This document shows positions 34,908-42,428 of a DNA stretch of 64,000 bases, piece after piece. The stretch covers positions 1,178,001 to 1,242,000 of the forward strand of contig NZ_CP106855.1 in NCBI RefSeq assembly GCF_002209355.2. Direction: 5' to 3'. Numbering within the stretch: position 1 is the stretch's first letter; each line of letters begins with the position of its first letter. The DNA is from Bdellovibrio sp. SKB1291214 (GTDB taxonomy: Bacteria > Bdellovibrionota > Bdellovibrionia > Bdellovibrionales > Bdellovibrionaceae). Position numbers and translations under genes: made by a program. The notes below the pieces were generated by a model. That model had not been told where the DNA came from, did no database searches, and worked only from the letters and a program-made list of their open reading frames with translations.

Positions 34908-37617
34908 GATCAGAAATGCTTTTATCCAATACTTTGAAAAGAATGGGCACAAACATGTCGCTTCTTCTTCTTTGATTCCAGAGAACGATCCGACTTTGCT
35001 TTTTGCGAATGCCGGAATGAACCAATTTAAAAATACTTTCTTGGGTCTAGAGAAACGCGATTACTCTCGCGCAGTGACTTCACAAAAATGTGTCCGCGCT
35101 GGTGGTAAGCACAATGACTTGGAAAATGTAGGGTTCACAGCTCGTCACCATACATTCTTTGAAATGTTGGGTAACTTTTCCTTCGGTGATTATTTTAAGA
35201 AAGACGCTATCCATTTTGCATGGGAATTCCTAACTAAGACTTTGGCAATTCCTAAGGAAAAGCTTTACGTCACAGTTCATCTTTCTGACGATGAAGCCGC
35301 GGATATCTGGCACACTCAAGAAGGCATTCCAAAAGATCGCATCTTCCGCTTCGACAAAGATAACTTCTGGAAAATGGGTGACACAGGTCCTTGCGGTCCA
35401 TGTACAGAAATTTTCTATGATCACGGTCCTCATGCTGGAACTATTGCTGATCCATACGAAGGCATCAAAGCTGGGGAAGATCGCTTCGTTGAAATCTGGA
35501 ACTTGGTATTCATGCAATACTTTGAAAATCCTCCAGGAACTCTGACTCCACTTCCAAAACCATCCGTGGATACAGGTGGCGGTCTTGAGCGTATGACTGC
35601 AGCAATGCAGGGCAAGTTTAATAACTACGATACAGACTTGTTTCAACCGATGATTGAACTGGCTTGTAAGATCGGTGGCGTAAAATATGTCACTGATAAA
35701 AAAGTATTAGCTGCAGATGCAAAGGCTGCAGAGACAACGTCAGCTCTTCGCGTTTTAGCTGACCACTGCCGCTCGACTTCTTTCTTGATTGCTGATGGTG
35801 CTTTACCATCAAACGAAGGCCGTGGTTACGTCCTTCGTCGTATCATGAGACGTGCAATCCGTTACGGACGTAAGCTGTCTGCAGATAAATCTTTCTTGCC
35901 GGGCATGGCAGAAGCTTTGATCGACACCATGGGTTCTGTCTATCCAGAACTAGTGACTCGTCGTGATCATATCCTTAATACAATCCGAGACGAAGAAGAT
36001 CGTTTCTTGGCAACATTAGATAAAGGTACCGAAATCCTGACTGCAGAGCTTGCTAAAACAAAATCTGCAGGCATCAAGGAGCTTTCCGGCGAAGTTGTCT
36101 TCCGTATGTACGACACTTACGGTTTCCCTGCAGACCTTACTCGCGTTATCGCGAATGAAAACGGCATCGAAGTAAACGAAGAAGCTTTCGAAAAAGAGAT
36201 GGAAGCGAATCGCGCAAAATCCAAGGCATCATGGAAAGGCAAATCCATGGGAGCTGATGAAGCTCACATGATCAAGTTTGCAAAGGACTATTTGCAAGCC
36301 GGTAAATCTGTGACGTTCTTGGGTTACGAGGGCACTATCGCTGACGGTACTGTAATGGCTCTTTCAAATGGCCAAGCTGTGGTGAACGAACTTAAAACAG
36401 GCGATACAGGTCTTATCATCCTGGATGCAACAGCATTCTATGGTGAGGGTGGAGGTCAGGCTGGTGACGTTGGTTACATCATGCAAGACACAAATCGTGC
36501 GCGCGTGGTGAACACGACTAAAATTGACGATATCATTCTTCACCACGTTGAAGTCGAACACGGTTCCTTCAAAAATGGCGCAAAAGTCATTACTGGCGTT
36601 GATCCGGTTGAACGAAGAAACACGGCGAGCAACCACTCAGCGACTCACTTGTTGCACGCAGCTCTTCGCAAAGTATTAGGGGTCCACGTAACTCAAGCGG
36701 GGTCATTGGTTGATGCCGATAAAACTCGTTTCGACTTCACCCACAATAAACCAGTTAGTTCTGAAGAAATCCGTAAGATCGAAGAACTGGTGAACGAACA
36801 AATCGCCCGCGGTCTTGAAGTGAAAACTGAATTGATGCCACACAAGCAAGCGATCGAAAAAGGCGCTATGGCGCTTTTCGGTGAAAAATATGCCAACGAT
36901 GTTCGCGTCTTAACGATGGGTGATTTCTCGGCAGAACTTTGCGGCGGTACACACGTTAAGAACACGGCGAACATTCGCTTGTTCAAAATCGTTTCTGAAT
37001 CCGGCGTAAGCTCGGGCGTACGCCGCGTGGAAGCGATCACTGGTGATTCTGCAGTAAAATACGCAATGAGCTCTATCCAGCACTTGGACGAAGCTCTGGC
37101 GGCAGCTGGTTTGCAAAAATCTGCTCATTACTTGAAGCATCTTGAAGTGACTGGTGAAAAAGCGACTCTTGCAAACCGCGTAGAGACGATCAAAGACCAA
37201 ATCAAAAACCTTGAAAAAGAAATCAAAAAACTTCAAGGCGGACAAGTCAACGTAGATGACCTTGCAAGCAAAGCGATGTCGTTCAAATCTAAATCTGGCG
37301 TTGCTGCGAAACTTGTTCTGGCTGACGTTCCGATGGATGACCGTGAAGTCTTGGCGAAGGTAACTGACGACCTTAAAAACAAAATCCAGTCAGGAATTGT
37401 TGTTGTTGTAGGTCAAGGCGAAGGCTCGAACCCAATCATCGTCTCTGTTTCTAAAGATCTCACTGGCGACCATAAAGCCGGAGATGTTCTTAAAGAGGTG
37501 GCAGCGATCATGGGTGGCAAAGGCGGCGGTCGCCCGGACTTTGCTCAGGGTGCAGCCCCAGATCGCTCAAAAATCAACGACGCCTTCACCAAAGTACGCA
37601 GCACCCTAGGACTTTAA
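34894..37617 (+). CDS. alaS: Alanyl-tRNA synthetase
   Basis: 907 residues, slightly long. N-terminal catalytic domain with NAGMNQFKNTFLG, TSQKCVRAGGKHNDLENVG and the motif-2/3 blocks; editing domain with HSATH (581-585) and CGGTH (683-687); C-terminal DHHA1 part with MGGKGGGRPDFAQGA. Charges tRNA-Ala and clears Ser/Gly errors. Starts inside recX, so they share a transcript. Confidence 0.98.
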   Translation: MKSSEIRNAFIQYFEKNGHKHVASSSLIPENDPTLLFANAGMNQFKNTFLGLEKRDYSRAVTSQKCVRAGGKHNDLENVGFTARHHTFFEMLGNFSFGDYFKKDAIHFAWEFLTKTLAIPKEKLYVTVHLSDDEAADIWHTQEGIPKDRIFRFDKDNFWKMGDTGPCGPCTEIFYDHGPHAGTIADPYEGIKAGEDRFVEIWNLVFMQYFENPPGTLTPLPKPSVDTGGGLERMTAAMQGKFNNYDTDLFQPMIELACKIGGVKYVTDKKVLAADAKAAETTSALRVLADHCRSTSFLIADGALPSNEGRGYVLRRIMRRAIRYGRKLSADKSFLPGMAEALIDTMGSVYPELVTRRDHILNTIRDEEDRFLATLDKGTEILTAELAKTKSAGIKELSGEVVFRMYDTYGFPADLTRVIANENGIEVNEEAFEKEMEANRAKSKASWKGKSMGADEAHMIKFAKDYLQAGKSVTFLGYEGTIADGTVMALSNGQAVVNELKTGDTGLIILDATAFYGEGGGQAGDVGYIMQDTNRARVVNTTKIDDIILHHVEVEHGSFKNGAKVITGVDPVERRNTASNHSATHLLHAALRKVLGVHVTQAGSLVDADKTRFDFTHNKPVSSEEIRKIEELVNEQIARGLEVKTELMPHKQAIEKGAMALFGEKYANDVRVLTMGDFSAELCGGTHVKNTANIRLFKIVSESGVSSGVRRVEAITGDSAVKYAMSSIQHLDEALAAAGLQKSAHYLKHLEVTGEKATLANRVETIKDQIKNLEKEIKKLQGGQVNVDDLASKAMSFKSKSGVAAKLVLADVPMDDREVLAKVTDDLKNKIQSGIVVVVGQGEGSNPIIVSVSKDLTGDHKAGDVLKEVAAIMGGKGGGRPDFAQGAAPDRSKINDAFTKVRSTLGL

Positions 37618-37758
37618 AAGGTACGTCCTTACCTTAAAACGTAGGGCCTTACTTAGATAAGCTATCGAAATAAAAAAGGCCGGTGTATTAACACGGGCCT
37701 TTTTTATTAAAGGCAAGGTCAAGGTAAGTAACTACCTTTCCAGGTAAGGACGTACCTT
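37618..37758. repeat. Inverted-repeat element between alaS and the convergent lipoprotein gene
   Basis: Perfect 17-bp arms at 37618-37634 and 37742-37758 (AAGGTACGTCCTTACCT and its complement) flank the alaS terminator. The right arm runs into the stop codon of the neighbouring gene. The core GGTACGTCC resembles the palindromes at 8.26, 30.68 and 47.0 kb. Confidence 0.7.
37672..37706. terminator. Terminator after alaS
   Basis: GGCC/GGCC and GTGT/ACAC stem with an ATTA loop, A-tract before and T-tract after; can work for both convergent genes. Confidence 0.8.
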
Positions 37759-38299
37759 ATTCGCAAGCAAGAGATTTGAAGTTCTTTTGAATGTAAGCTA
37801 CGAGACCACGGAATGATTGTGCTGCTTGATCGCCGCAGATGTCTTTAAAACCTCTGCCACAGGAATCGTTGCTCTCGCCTAGATTCATTTTTTGATCGCC
37901 TATACCAAGAACTGCGTAAGCTGGAGTGTACACCTGACCGCATTGAGCGCCGGAATCCACCGCGTTTTTTGGGCCACAGATATTGCCAACTTTCAAATAA
38001 CTTTGAAGCTCTGCAATTTCAGAAGCTGGCAAACAATATTCGTCGATGATTTGTTCGTTCGCACCTAAATAAACGATGCGACCCGATTGAGGATCGATGG
38101 AGAGTGAACCCATCGTCAGCGGAATATCTAATGAGGAAATGACGACTGAACTGTCAGCTTCAGAGCCCGTACCGACGGAAGGAGTTACTAGGTGTGCATT
38201 TGTACTTGCTAATTCAGACGATGACAAATTCGCCTGACTGCAGTTCTGAAATCCCAAAATGAGACAGCCGGCAAGTATCAGCACCCAACCCTTATTCAT
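37757..38299 (-). CDS. Lipoprotein with Bdellovibrio-style FQNC lipobox
   Basis: 180 residues; signal MNKGWVLILAGCLILGFQNC with the atypical lipobox GFQNC (Cys20), a form often met in Bdellovibrio lipoproteins. The mature part has six Cys (EYCLPAS, NICGPKN, AQCGQVY, DSCGRGFKDICGDQ, SLACE), probably disulfide-bonded. A GGGGG run six bases before the second of two adjacent ATGs sets the start. Function unknown. Confidence 0.8.
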   Translation of the reverse strand: MNKGWVLILAGCLILGFQNCSQANLSSSELASTNAHLVTPSVGTGSEADSSVVISSLDIPLTMGSLSIDPQSGRIVYLGANEQIIDEYCLPASEIAELQSYLKVGNICGPKNAVDSGAQCGQVYTPAYAVLGIGDQKMNLGESNDSCGRGFKDICGDQAAQSFRGLVAYIQKNFKSLACE

Positions 38300-38504
38300 C
38301 ATAATCCCCCGTTTGTTTCTCTTCGGTAAGGCTTGTAAGAAACTTGACCTTGGTACGGTGAAATTCCTTGTGTTCTCACAGTGAGCCCTCGCAGTTGGCG
38401 TCAGATCCTCTATATTGCGCAATGCATTTGCATTGCTAGACCAAAGACCGTGAAATAGCCTCGATCCAGTCACAACAGAATTTTAAACAACTAAGGAGAC
38501 ATCT

Positions 38505-38900
38505 ATGAAAAAACTTATCGTAGCGGCACTTGTTCTTGCTGGTTCTACAGCTTTCGCTGATTCAACTGTTTTGAAATGCGCAGCACCTTCTAAAGGTAAA
38601 GCAGCAACTATCACTGTAACTTTGGGTGATGATACATCTGTTGATTTCCTTACTATGGAAATCACTGAAAAAACTGGTTCTTCAACTTTCTTTGCTCAAT
38701 TGGATAAAGGCACTGTTGCTGGCCAAATGAAACAAGGTTACTTGCAAATGTTGGCATTGACTGAAAAGTCTGCGCAAACTGATGACGGCGTTATCAAAAA
38801 CACTGGCTTCTTCGGCGTAAGCGCTGACAACAAAGGTGCTGGTTTCTCTGGCTTCATGGCTGCAAACGGCAACATCTACCCACTTTCTTGCACTAAGTAA
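38505..38900 (+). CDS. Small secreted protein
   Basis: 131 residues; signal peptide cleaved after STAFA; mature chain about 113 residues, beta-rich with one Cys at each end (LKCAAP, PLSCTK). AAGGAG before the ATG. Reads like a periplasmic or secreted single-domain protein of about 110 residues; no family recognised. Its downstream palindrome may end its transcript. Confidence 0.75.
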   Translation: MKKLIVAALVLAGSTAFADSTVLKCAAPSKGKAATITVTLGDDTSVDFLTMEITEKTGSSTFFAQLDKGTVAGQMKQGYLQMLALTEKSAQTDDGVIKNTGFFGVSADNKGAGFSGFMAANGNIYPLSCTK

Positions 38901-38908
38901 TTAGCTAT

Positions 38909-38984
38909 TAGGTAACAGTTCCCTTTTTGTAGGGCACTGCGCCCATAGGGCTGCAATGCAGTACAAAAAGGGAACTGTTACCTA
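38909..38984. repeat. 76-bp palindromic element with perfect 23-bp arms
   Basis: Arms 38909-38931 and 38962-38984 are exact reverse complements (TAGGTAACAGTTCCC outer part); the 30-base middle has a smaller GCCC-ATA-GGGC hairpin. Sits between convergent genes, next to a separate terminator. Confidence 0.8.
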
Positions 38985-38988
38985 AAAA

Positions 38989-39014
38989 AAGGCCCCTGCC
39001 TAAGCAGGAGCCTT
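38989..39014 (-). terminator. Terminator after the DUF3373-type gene
   Basis: Minus-strand stem AAGGCTCCTGC/GCAGGGGCCTT with one mismatch and a long T run. Confidence 0.8.
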
Positions 39015-39044
39015 CATCAAATCAGGAAACGAAAACTGATTCGA

Positions 39045-40388
39045 TTAGAAATCTAGACGAAGATTTGCGTATGTAGTTTCGATCTTACGATCAGAATCCG
39101 CTGTCGCACCAATATTTAAATCTGTGTAGTCATATGCTTGACTCATGTAACCAACACGCAACGCCAAATTCTCTGTGAATTTTTTAGTCACGTATAAGTG
39201 ATATGCGTTACCCGGAGTACCGTAGAAGTTCGTCAAGTCATCAGCTGCCGTTGCGAAATAAAAAGAGTTCTTTTCGCCGTGTGCCCATTCTGCACCCAAA
39301 ATCCAAGTGCCTAGACGGTAACGAGCAGACAACAGCGTGTTGGCTCCTGTGATGTCTTCACTTGCGCCAGTAGAGTTACCAAAACCACCAAGAGCGCCGA
39401 AAGATCCGCTAGTTGCCAATGAAGTCATCAAGTAACTTGCTGACAAATCGAAGTTCGATCCACCAATGCTGTTGAACTCCGTCGCCAAAGTCCATTGTTG
39501 AATTTTGATGTTAAGAGAGGAGTTACCAGCAGGAATAGCTGCCGCTCCAGGGATATAAATATCGCTCGTTTGCAGGTACTGCAACACTGCCCCAAAGTTT
39601 CCAACCCAACCCCAGTTGTTTGCACTGTAGTCAACTTGAACTGAACCCATCGGTGCCTGAGTTGGAACGTTTGCTCCAGCCTCCGATGTTGGTGGATTGA
39701 AAATCCCGCCGGCACCGGCCGTGCCAAAGTTAATATTCGTCAGCGGAGTATAGATCAAACGCAATGCCAACTTGTTATCTTGAGGCATATAATCATCAAG
39801 CTTGTAGCTTAAGCTCATACCGTCGAAATACGAGTTGTATGCCAACAGTGGATACGTACCCATACGCGCACGGCCATCCAAGTAGTTGTAAGGCTGTCCA
39901 CCTGTCGTCGGCAAACGTCCAACGGAGAAAGTAAAGTTCGTATCTGGAACTGTTAGGTCCATATACGCTTTCTCCAATACCATACCACTGTTTGCGTAGG
40001 CGTTTGGTGCACCTAGATCGCCGGTGCTTGTTGACCCTTGAGTACCCTCTACGTAGCTCACATTATAGAATTTTGACGCCGTCATTCTGGAATAGAATTT
40101 AATATTTTTTGAAACATTTGCGTCTGCATTAAATTGAAACTTCAAACGCATGTAATTCAAATCTTTATTATCAAATGCCGGATTAGCCACAGAGCTCGGT
40201 TTAGTCTGTTTCGCAGTGATGATGTCATCATAGCGAGTCATGAACGTACCAGAGAAGTTAAAGATATTCAGAGATTGATTTGCTTCCAACTCTGCCACGC
40301 GCTCTTCAAGAGTCGCGGCGTTTACAGTTGGAACCATCAACATACCTGCGATGAATGCTGCCGAAATTTTTTTGAAATTGTTTTTCAT
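39045..40388 (-). CDS. DUF3373-type outer-membrane barrel protein
   Basis: 447 residues; signal peptide (cleavage near VNAAT), a short coiled coil TLEERVAELEANQSL as in porins with trimeric stalks, then repeated amphipathic strands (FSGTFMTRYDDI, YMRLKFQFNADANVSKNIKFYSRM, LEKAYMDLTVPDTNFTFSVGRLP) ending in an aromatic terminal Phe (ANLRLDF), the usual barrel signal. The GRLPTTGG stretch fits the DUF3373 family. Probably a porin. Starts 22 bases after the small Cys protein, so they share an operon. Confidence 0.8.
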   Translation of the reverse strand: MKNNFKKISAAFIAGMLMVPTVNAATLEERVAELEANQSLNIFNFSGTFMTRYDDIITAKQTKPSSVANPAFDNKDLNYMRLKFQFNADANVSKNIKFYSRMTASKFYNVSYVEGTQGSTSTGDLGAPNAYANSGMVLEKAYMDLTVPDTNFTFSVGRLPTTGGQPYNYLDGRARMGTYPLLAYNSYFDGMSLSYKLDDYMPQDNKLALRLIYTPLTNINFGTAGAGGIFNPPTSEAGANVPTQAPMGSVQVDYSANNWGWVGNFGAVLQYLQTSDIYIPGAAAIPAGNSSLNIKIQQWTLATEFNSIGGSNFDLSASYLMTSLATSGSFGALGGFGNSTGASEDITGANTLLSARYRLGTWILGAEWAHGEKNSFYFATAADDLTNFYGTPGNAYHLYVTKKFTENLALRVGYMSQAYDYTDLNIGATADSDRKIETTYANLRLDF

Positions 40389-40410
40389 GATGTTTTTATT
40401 CCTTAGAAGA

Positions 40411-40662
40411 TTATTGACCAACAACTGCGCCAGAGTTTTCTTTTAGACATGGAACTTTGCAACCATCCACATCGACTTTGTCGCCCGGTACGCAAGACAA
40501 GAAAAGATTTTTTACTTGTCTCAGAGCTTCATCATTTGCCAGGTCTTTGCTGCACGCTTTTTTAACCGCAGCTTGAACTTGCTCGACTTTTCCTTCTGCC
40601 ATCGCTTGATGACCTGAAAGAAACAATACTAGTCCTAGAGTCGACACGACCCATTTCGCCAT
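40411..40662 (-). CDS. Small periplasmic four-Cys protein
   Basis: 83 residues; signal peptide MAKWVVSTLGLVLFLSG cut near AMAEG. Cys at KKACSKDL, FLSCVPG, DGCKVPC. GGAGG precedes the ATG closely; an upstream ATG at 40857 is rejected because it would bury the signal. First gene of a two-gene operon with the barrel protein, so it may assist or modify it; inferred only. Confidence 0.75.
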   Translation of the reverse strand: MAKWVVSTLGLVLFLSGHQAMAEGKVEQVQAAVKKACSKDLANDEALRQVKNLFLSCVPGDKVDVDGCKVPCLKENSGAVVGQ

Positions 40663-40865
40663 ACATCCTCCAATTAGGTGTTCGAAATAAAGCGTGAAAC
40701 TTTTCTCATAATTTGGTGTTCTTGACAGTGTTTGACGAAGGTCAAGGATTGGAGCTGGACTTTGGTATGAGACACCTCTGACTTTCATCCGTAAAATCGT
40801 TTCGTTTACGAGACCAACGTAGGGGAATGTGAGTTTACAACACGCTAATGTGTTCAAAATTCGGT

Positions 40866-40892
40866 TAAGTAAATCATTTAATACTCCGATTT
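40866..40892 (+). promoter_or_regulatory. Sigma-28 (FliA)-like promoter of the chemoreceptor gene
   Basis: TAAGTAAA, 11 bases, TCCGATTT. Against TAAAGTTT-N11-GCCGATAA the -10 keeps CCGAT and the spacing is exact; the -35 is weaker. Expected start near 40899, leader about 26 bases with AAGGAG. Confidence 0.45.
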
Positions 40893-40924
40893 ATCAGAGT
40901 GGCTAAGCCGCTAAGGAGTTCAGC

Positions 40925-42364
40925 GTGTTCAAGAAAATCGGCATCGGAAAATCACTTTTGTTGTACGTGTTTGCATCTGCATCTTTTGTACTACTCGTAG
41001 GATGTGCTTTCTTTTATACAAGCCAACAAGCAATCAGCGCGCTTGGAAAAGCAAGTGAGTTCGGCATCTCATCGCTTTCGATCCAAAACAAACTAATTAA
41101 ATCGATGGCATTAGTTCATTCGAATATTCTGCCGATTGCTTCTGATAACGACAAAGATTCCCGCGACATCCGCGTGGAGCTTGTGGGCGGATTTATCAAA
41201 GAACTTAAAACTCTGCGCGAAAAATGCGGCGATAATTGTAAGACGATTGATGAAGACGTTGCTAAATACGAAGCAACCTGGAAAGACATTCAGAGCTCCC
41301 TTGCAAAAAATGATGTTCAAAGTTCTGCAAATAAAATCATGAACAACCTAAACCCTATCGCTGAAAAGATTTTCGATAAACTGGACAAAGCCGCCACCGA
41401 CGTCGATAAGCGCACAGCCGAAATGCTTGAGACGGCCGAAAAAGACAGCATGAACAAAAAGAAACTTCTTTTAGGCATGATTTGTACGTTAGTAGTTTCC
41501 GTTGTTGGATTAGGTTTCTTGTTCCAAAACCGCTTGGTGAGCGCATTAAACCAAGTTGTCGAACGAGTTCATCACTCGGTTGTTGAAACGACTTCGAAAT
41601 CTCAAAGCATTTCCGAATCTAACGTTAAGCTCTCCCATTCCTCCACGACTCAGGCAGCCTCTATTGAAGAAACTGTAGCTTCCATCGAGGAAATGTCCAG
41701 TATGATTCAAAGAAATGCCGAGGGTGCGCAAACAGCAGCAGAACTTTCTACAGAAAGCACAAAAGCTGCTACTGAAGGCGGTCGCGAGATCGAACGTCTG
41801 ATCACGTATATGAAAGAGATCTATTCAGGATCTAAAAAAATTGAAGAGATCATTTCAGTTATCGACGACATTGCTTTCCAAACAAATCTGTTGGCATTGA
41901 ACGCAGCCGTTGAAGCTGCTCGCGCAGGCGAACAAGGCAAAGGCTTTGCGGTTGTAGCTGACGCAGTAAGAACACTAGCGCAACGTTCTGCCAATTCAGC
42001 GAAAGAAATCAGCGGTCTTATTAAAGAGAGCGTTCAACAAGCTGAGCGAGGCACTAAAACCGCTGACCAGTCTGGCGCCGCTTTAACTAAAATAATTTCT
42101 TCGATTGAGAAGGTGTCCGCATTGAATAGTGAAATCTCTGATGCTTGCCAACAGCAAGCTTTGGGTATTAAACAACTGAGCCAAGCAATGAGTGAAATCG
42201 ACAAGACCACACAAACAAACGCTGCAGTGGCGGAAGACCTATCACAATCTTCGAGTGTCCTGATGGGCGAAGCTGAGTCTCTAAGTGCGGCAACAGATGA
42301 ACTCAACTTGATGCTAAGAGGACAGAAAAAAGCTGGCTGGGAGAACAAAAAATCCGCAGCATAG
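40925..42364 (+). CDS. Methyl-accepting chemotaxis protein
   Basis: 479 residues, start GTG after AAGGAG. TM1 about 12-32, a 145-residue periplasmic helical sensor with a CGDNC Cys pair, TM2 about 180-200, then a cytoplasmic signalling helix pair. The tip [20 protein letters not shown] through [19 protein letters not shown] (from about 313) is the conserved CheA/CheW contact. A HAMP domain is not evident: only about 30 residues separate TM2 from the Ser/Thr/Glu-rich methylation helix. Ligand unknown. Confidence 0.94.
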   Translation: MFKKIGIGKSLLLYVFASASFVLLVGCAFFYTSQQAISALGKASEFGISSLSIQNKLIKSMALVHSNILPIASDNDKDSRDIRVELVGGFIKELKTLREKCGDNCKTIDEDVAKYEATWKDIQSSLAKNDVQSSANKIMNNLNPIAEKIFDKLDKAATDVDKRTAEMLETAEKDSMNKKKLLLGMICTLVVSVVGLGFLFQNRLVSALNQVVERVHHSVVETTSKSQSISESNVKLSHSSTTQAASIEETVASIEEMSSMIQRNAEGAQTAAELSTESTKAATEGGREIERLITYMKEIYSGSKKIEEIISVIDDIAFQTNLLALNAAVEAARAGEQGKGFAVVADAVRTLAQRSANSAKEISGLIKESVQQAERGTKTADQSGAALTKIISSIEKVSALNSEISDACQQQALGIKQLSQAMSEIDKTTQTNAAVAEDLSQSSSVLMGEAESLSAATDELNLMLRGQKKAGWENKKSAA

Positions 42365-42383
42365 TTCTGTAATCCTTGTATGT

Positions 42384-42425
42384 GGCTCCGGTTTGATCTT
42401 TAATTTCTAGGTCAACATCGGAGCC
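42384..42425 (+). promoter_or_regulatory. Leader inverted repeat covering a ribosome site
   Basis: GGCTCCG (42384-42390) pairs with CGGAGCC (42419-42425), which contains the GGAG ribosome site of the next gene four bases before its ATG; further partial pairing lies inside. Folding would hide the site. Confidence 0.4.
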
Positions 42426-42428
42426 CAA

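Noticed and set aside
34506-34952. 148-codon minus-strand frame opposite recX
   Set aside because: Antisense shadow of recX, whose family motifs are clear.
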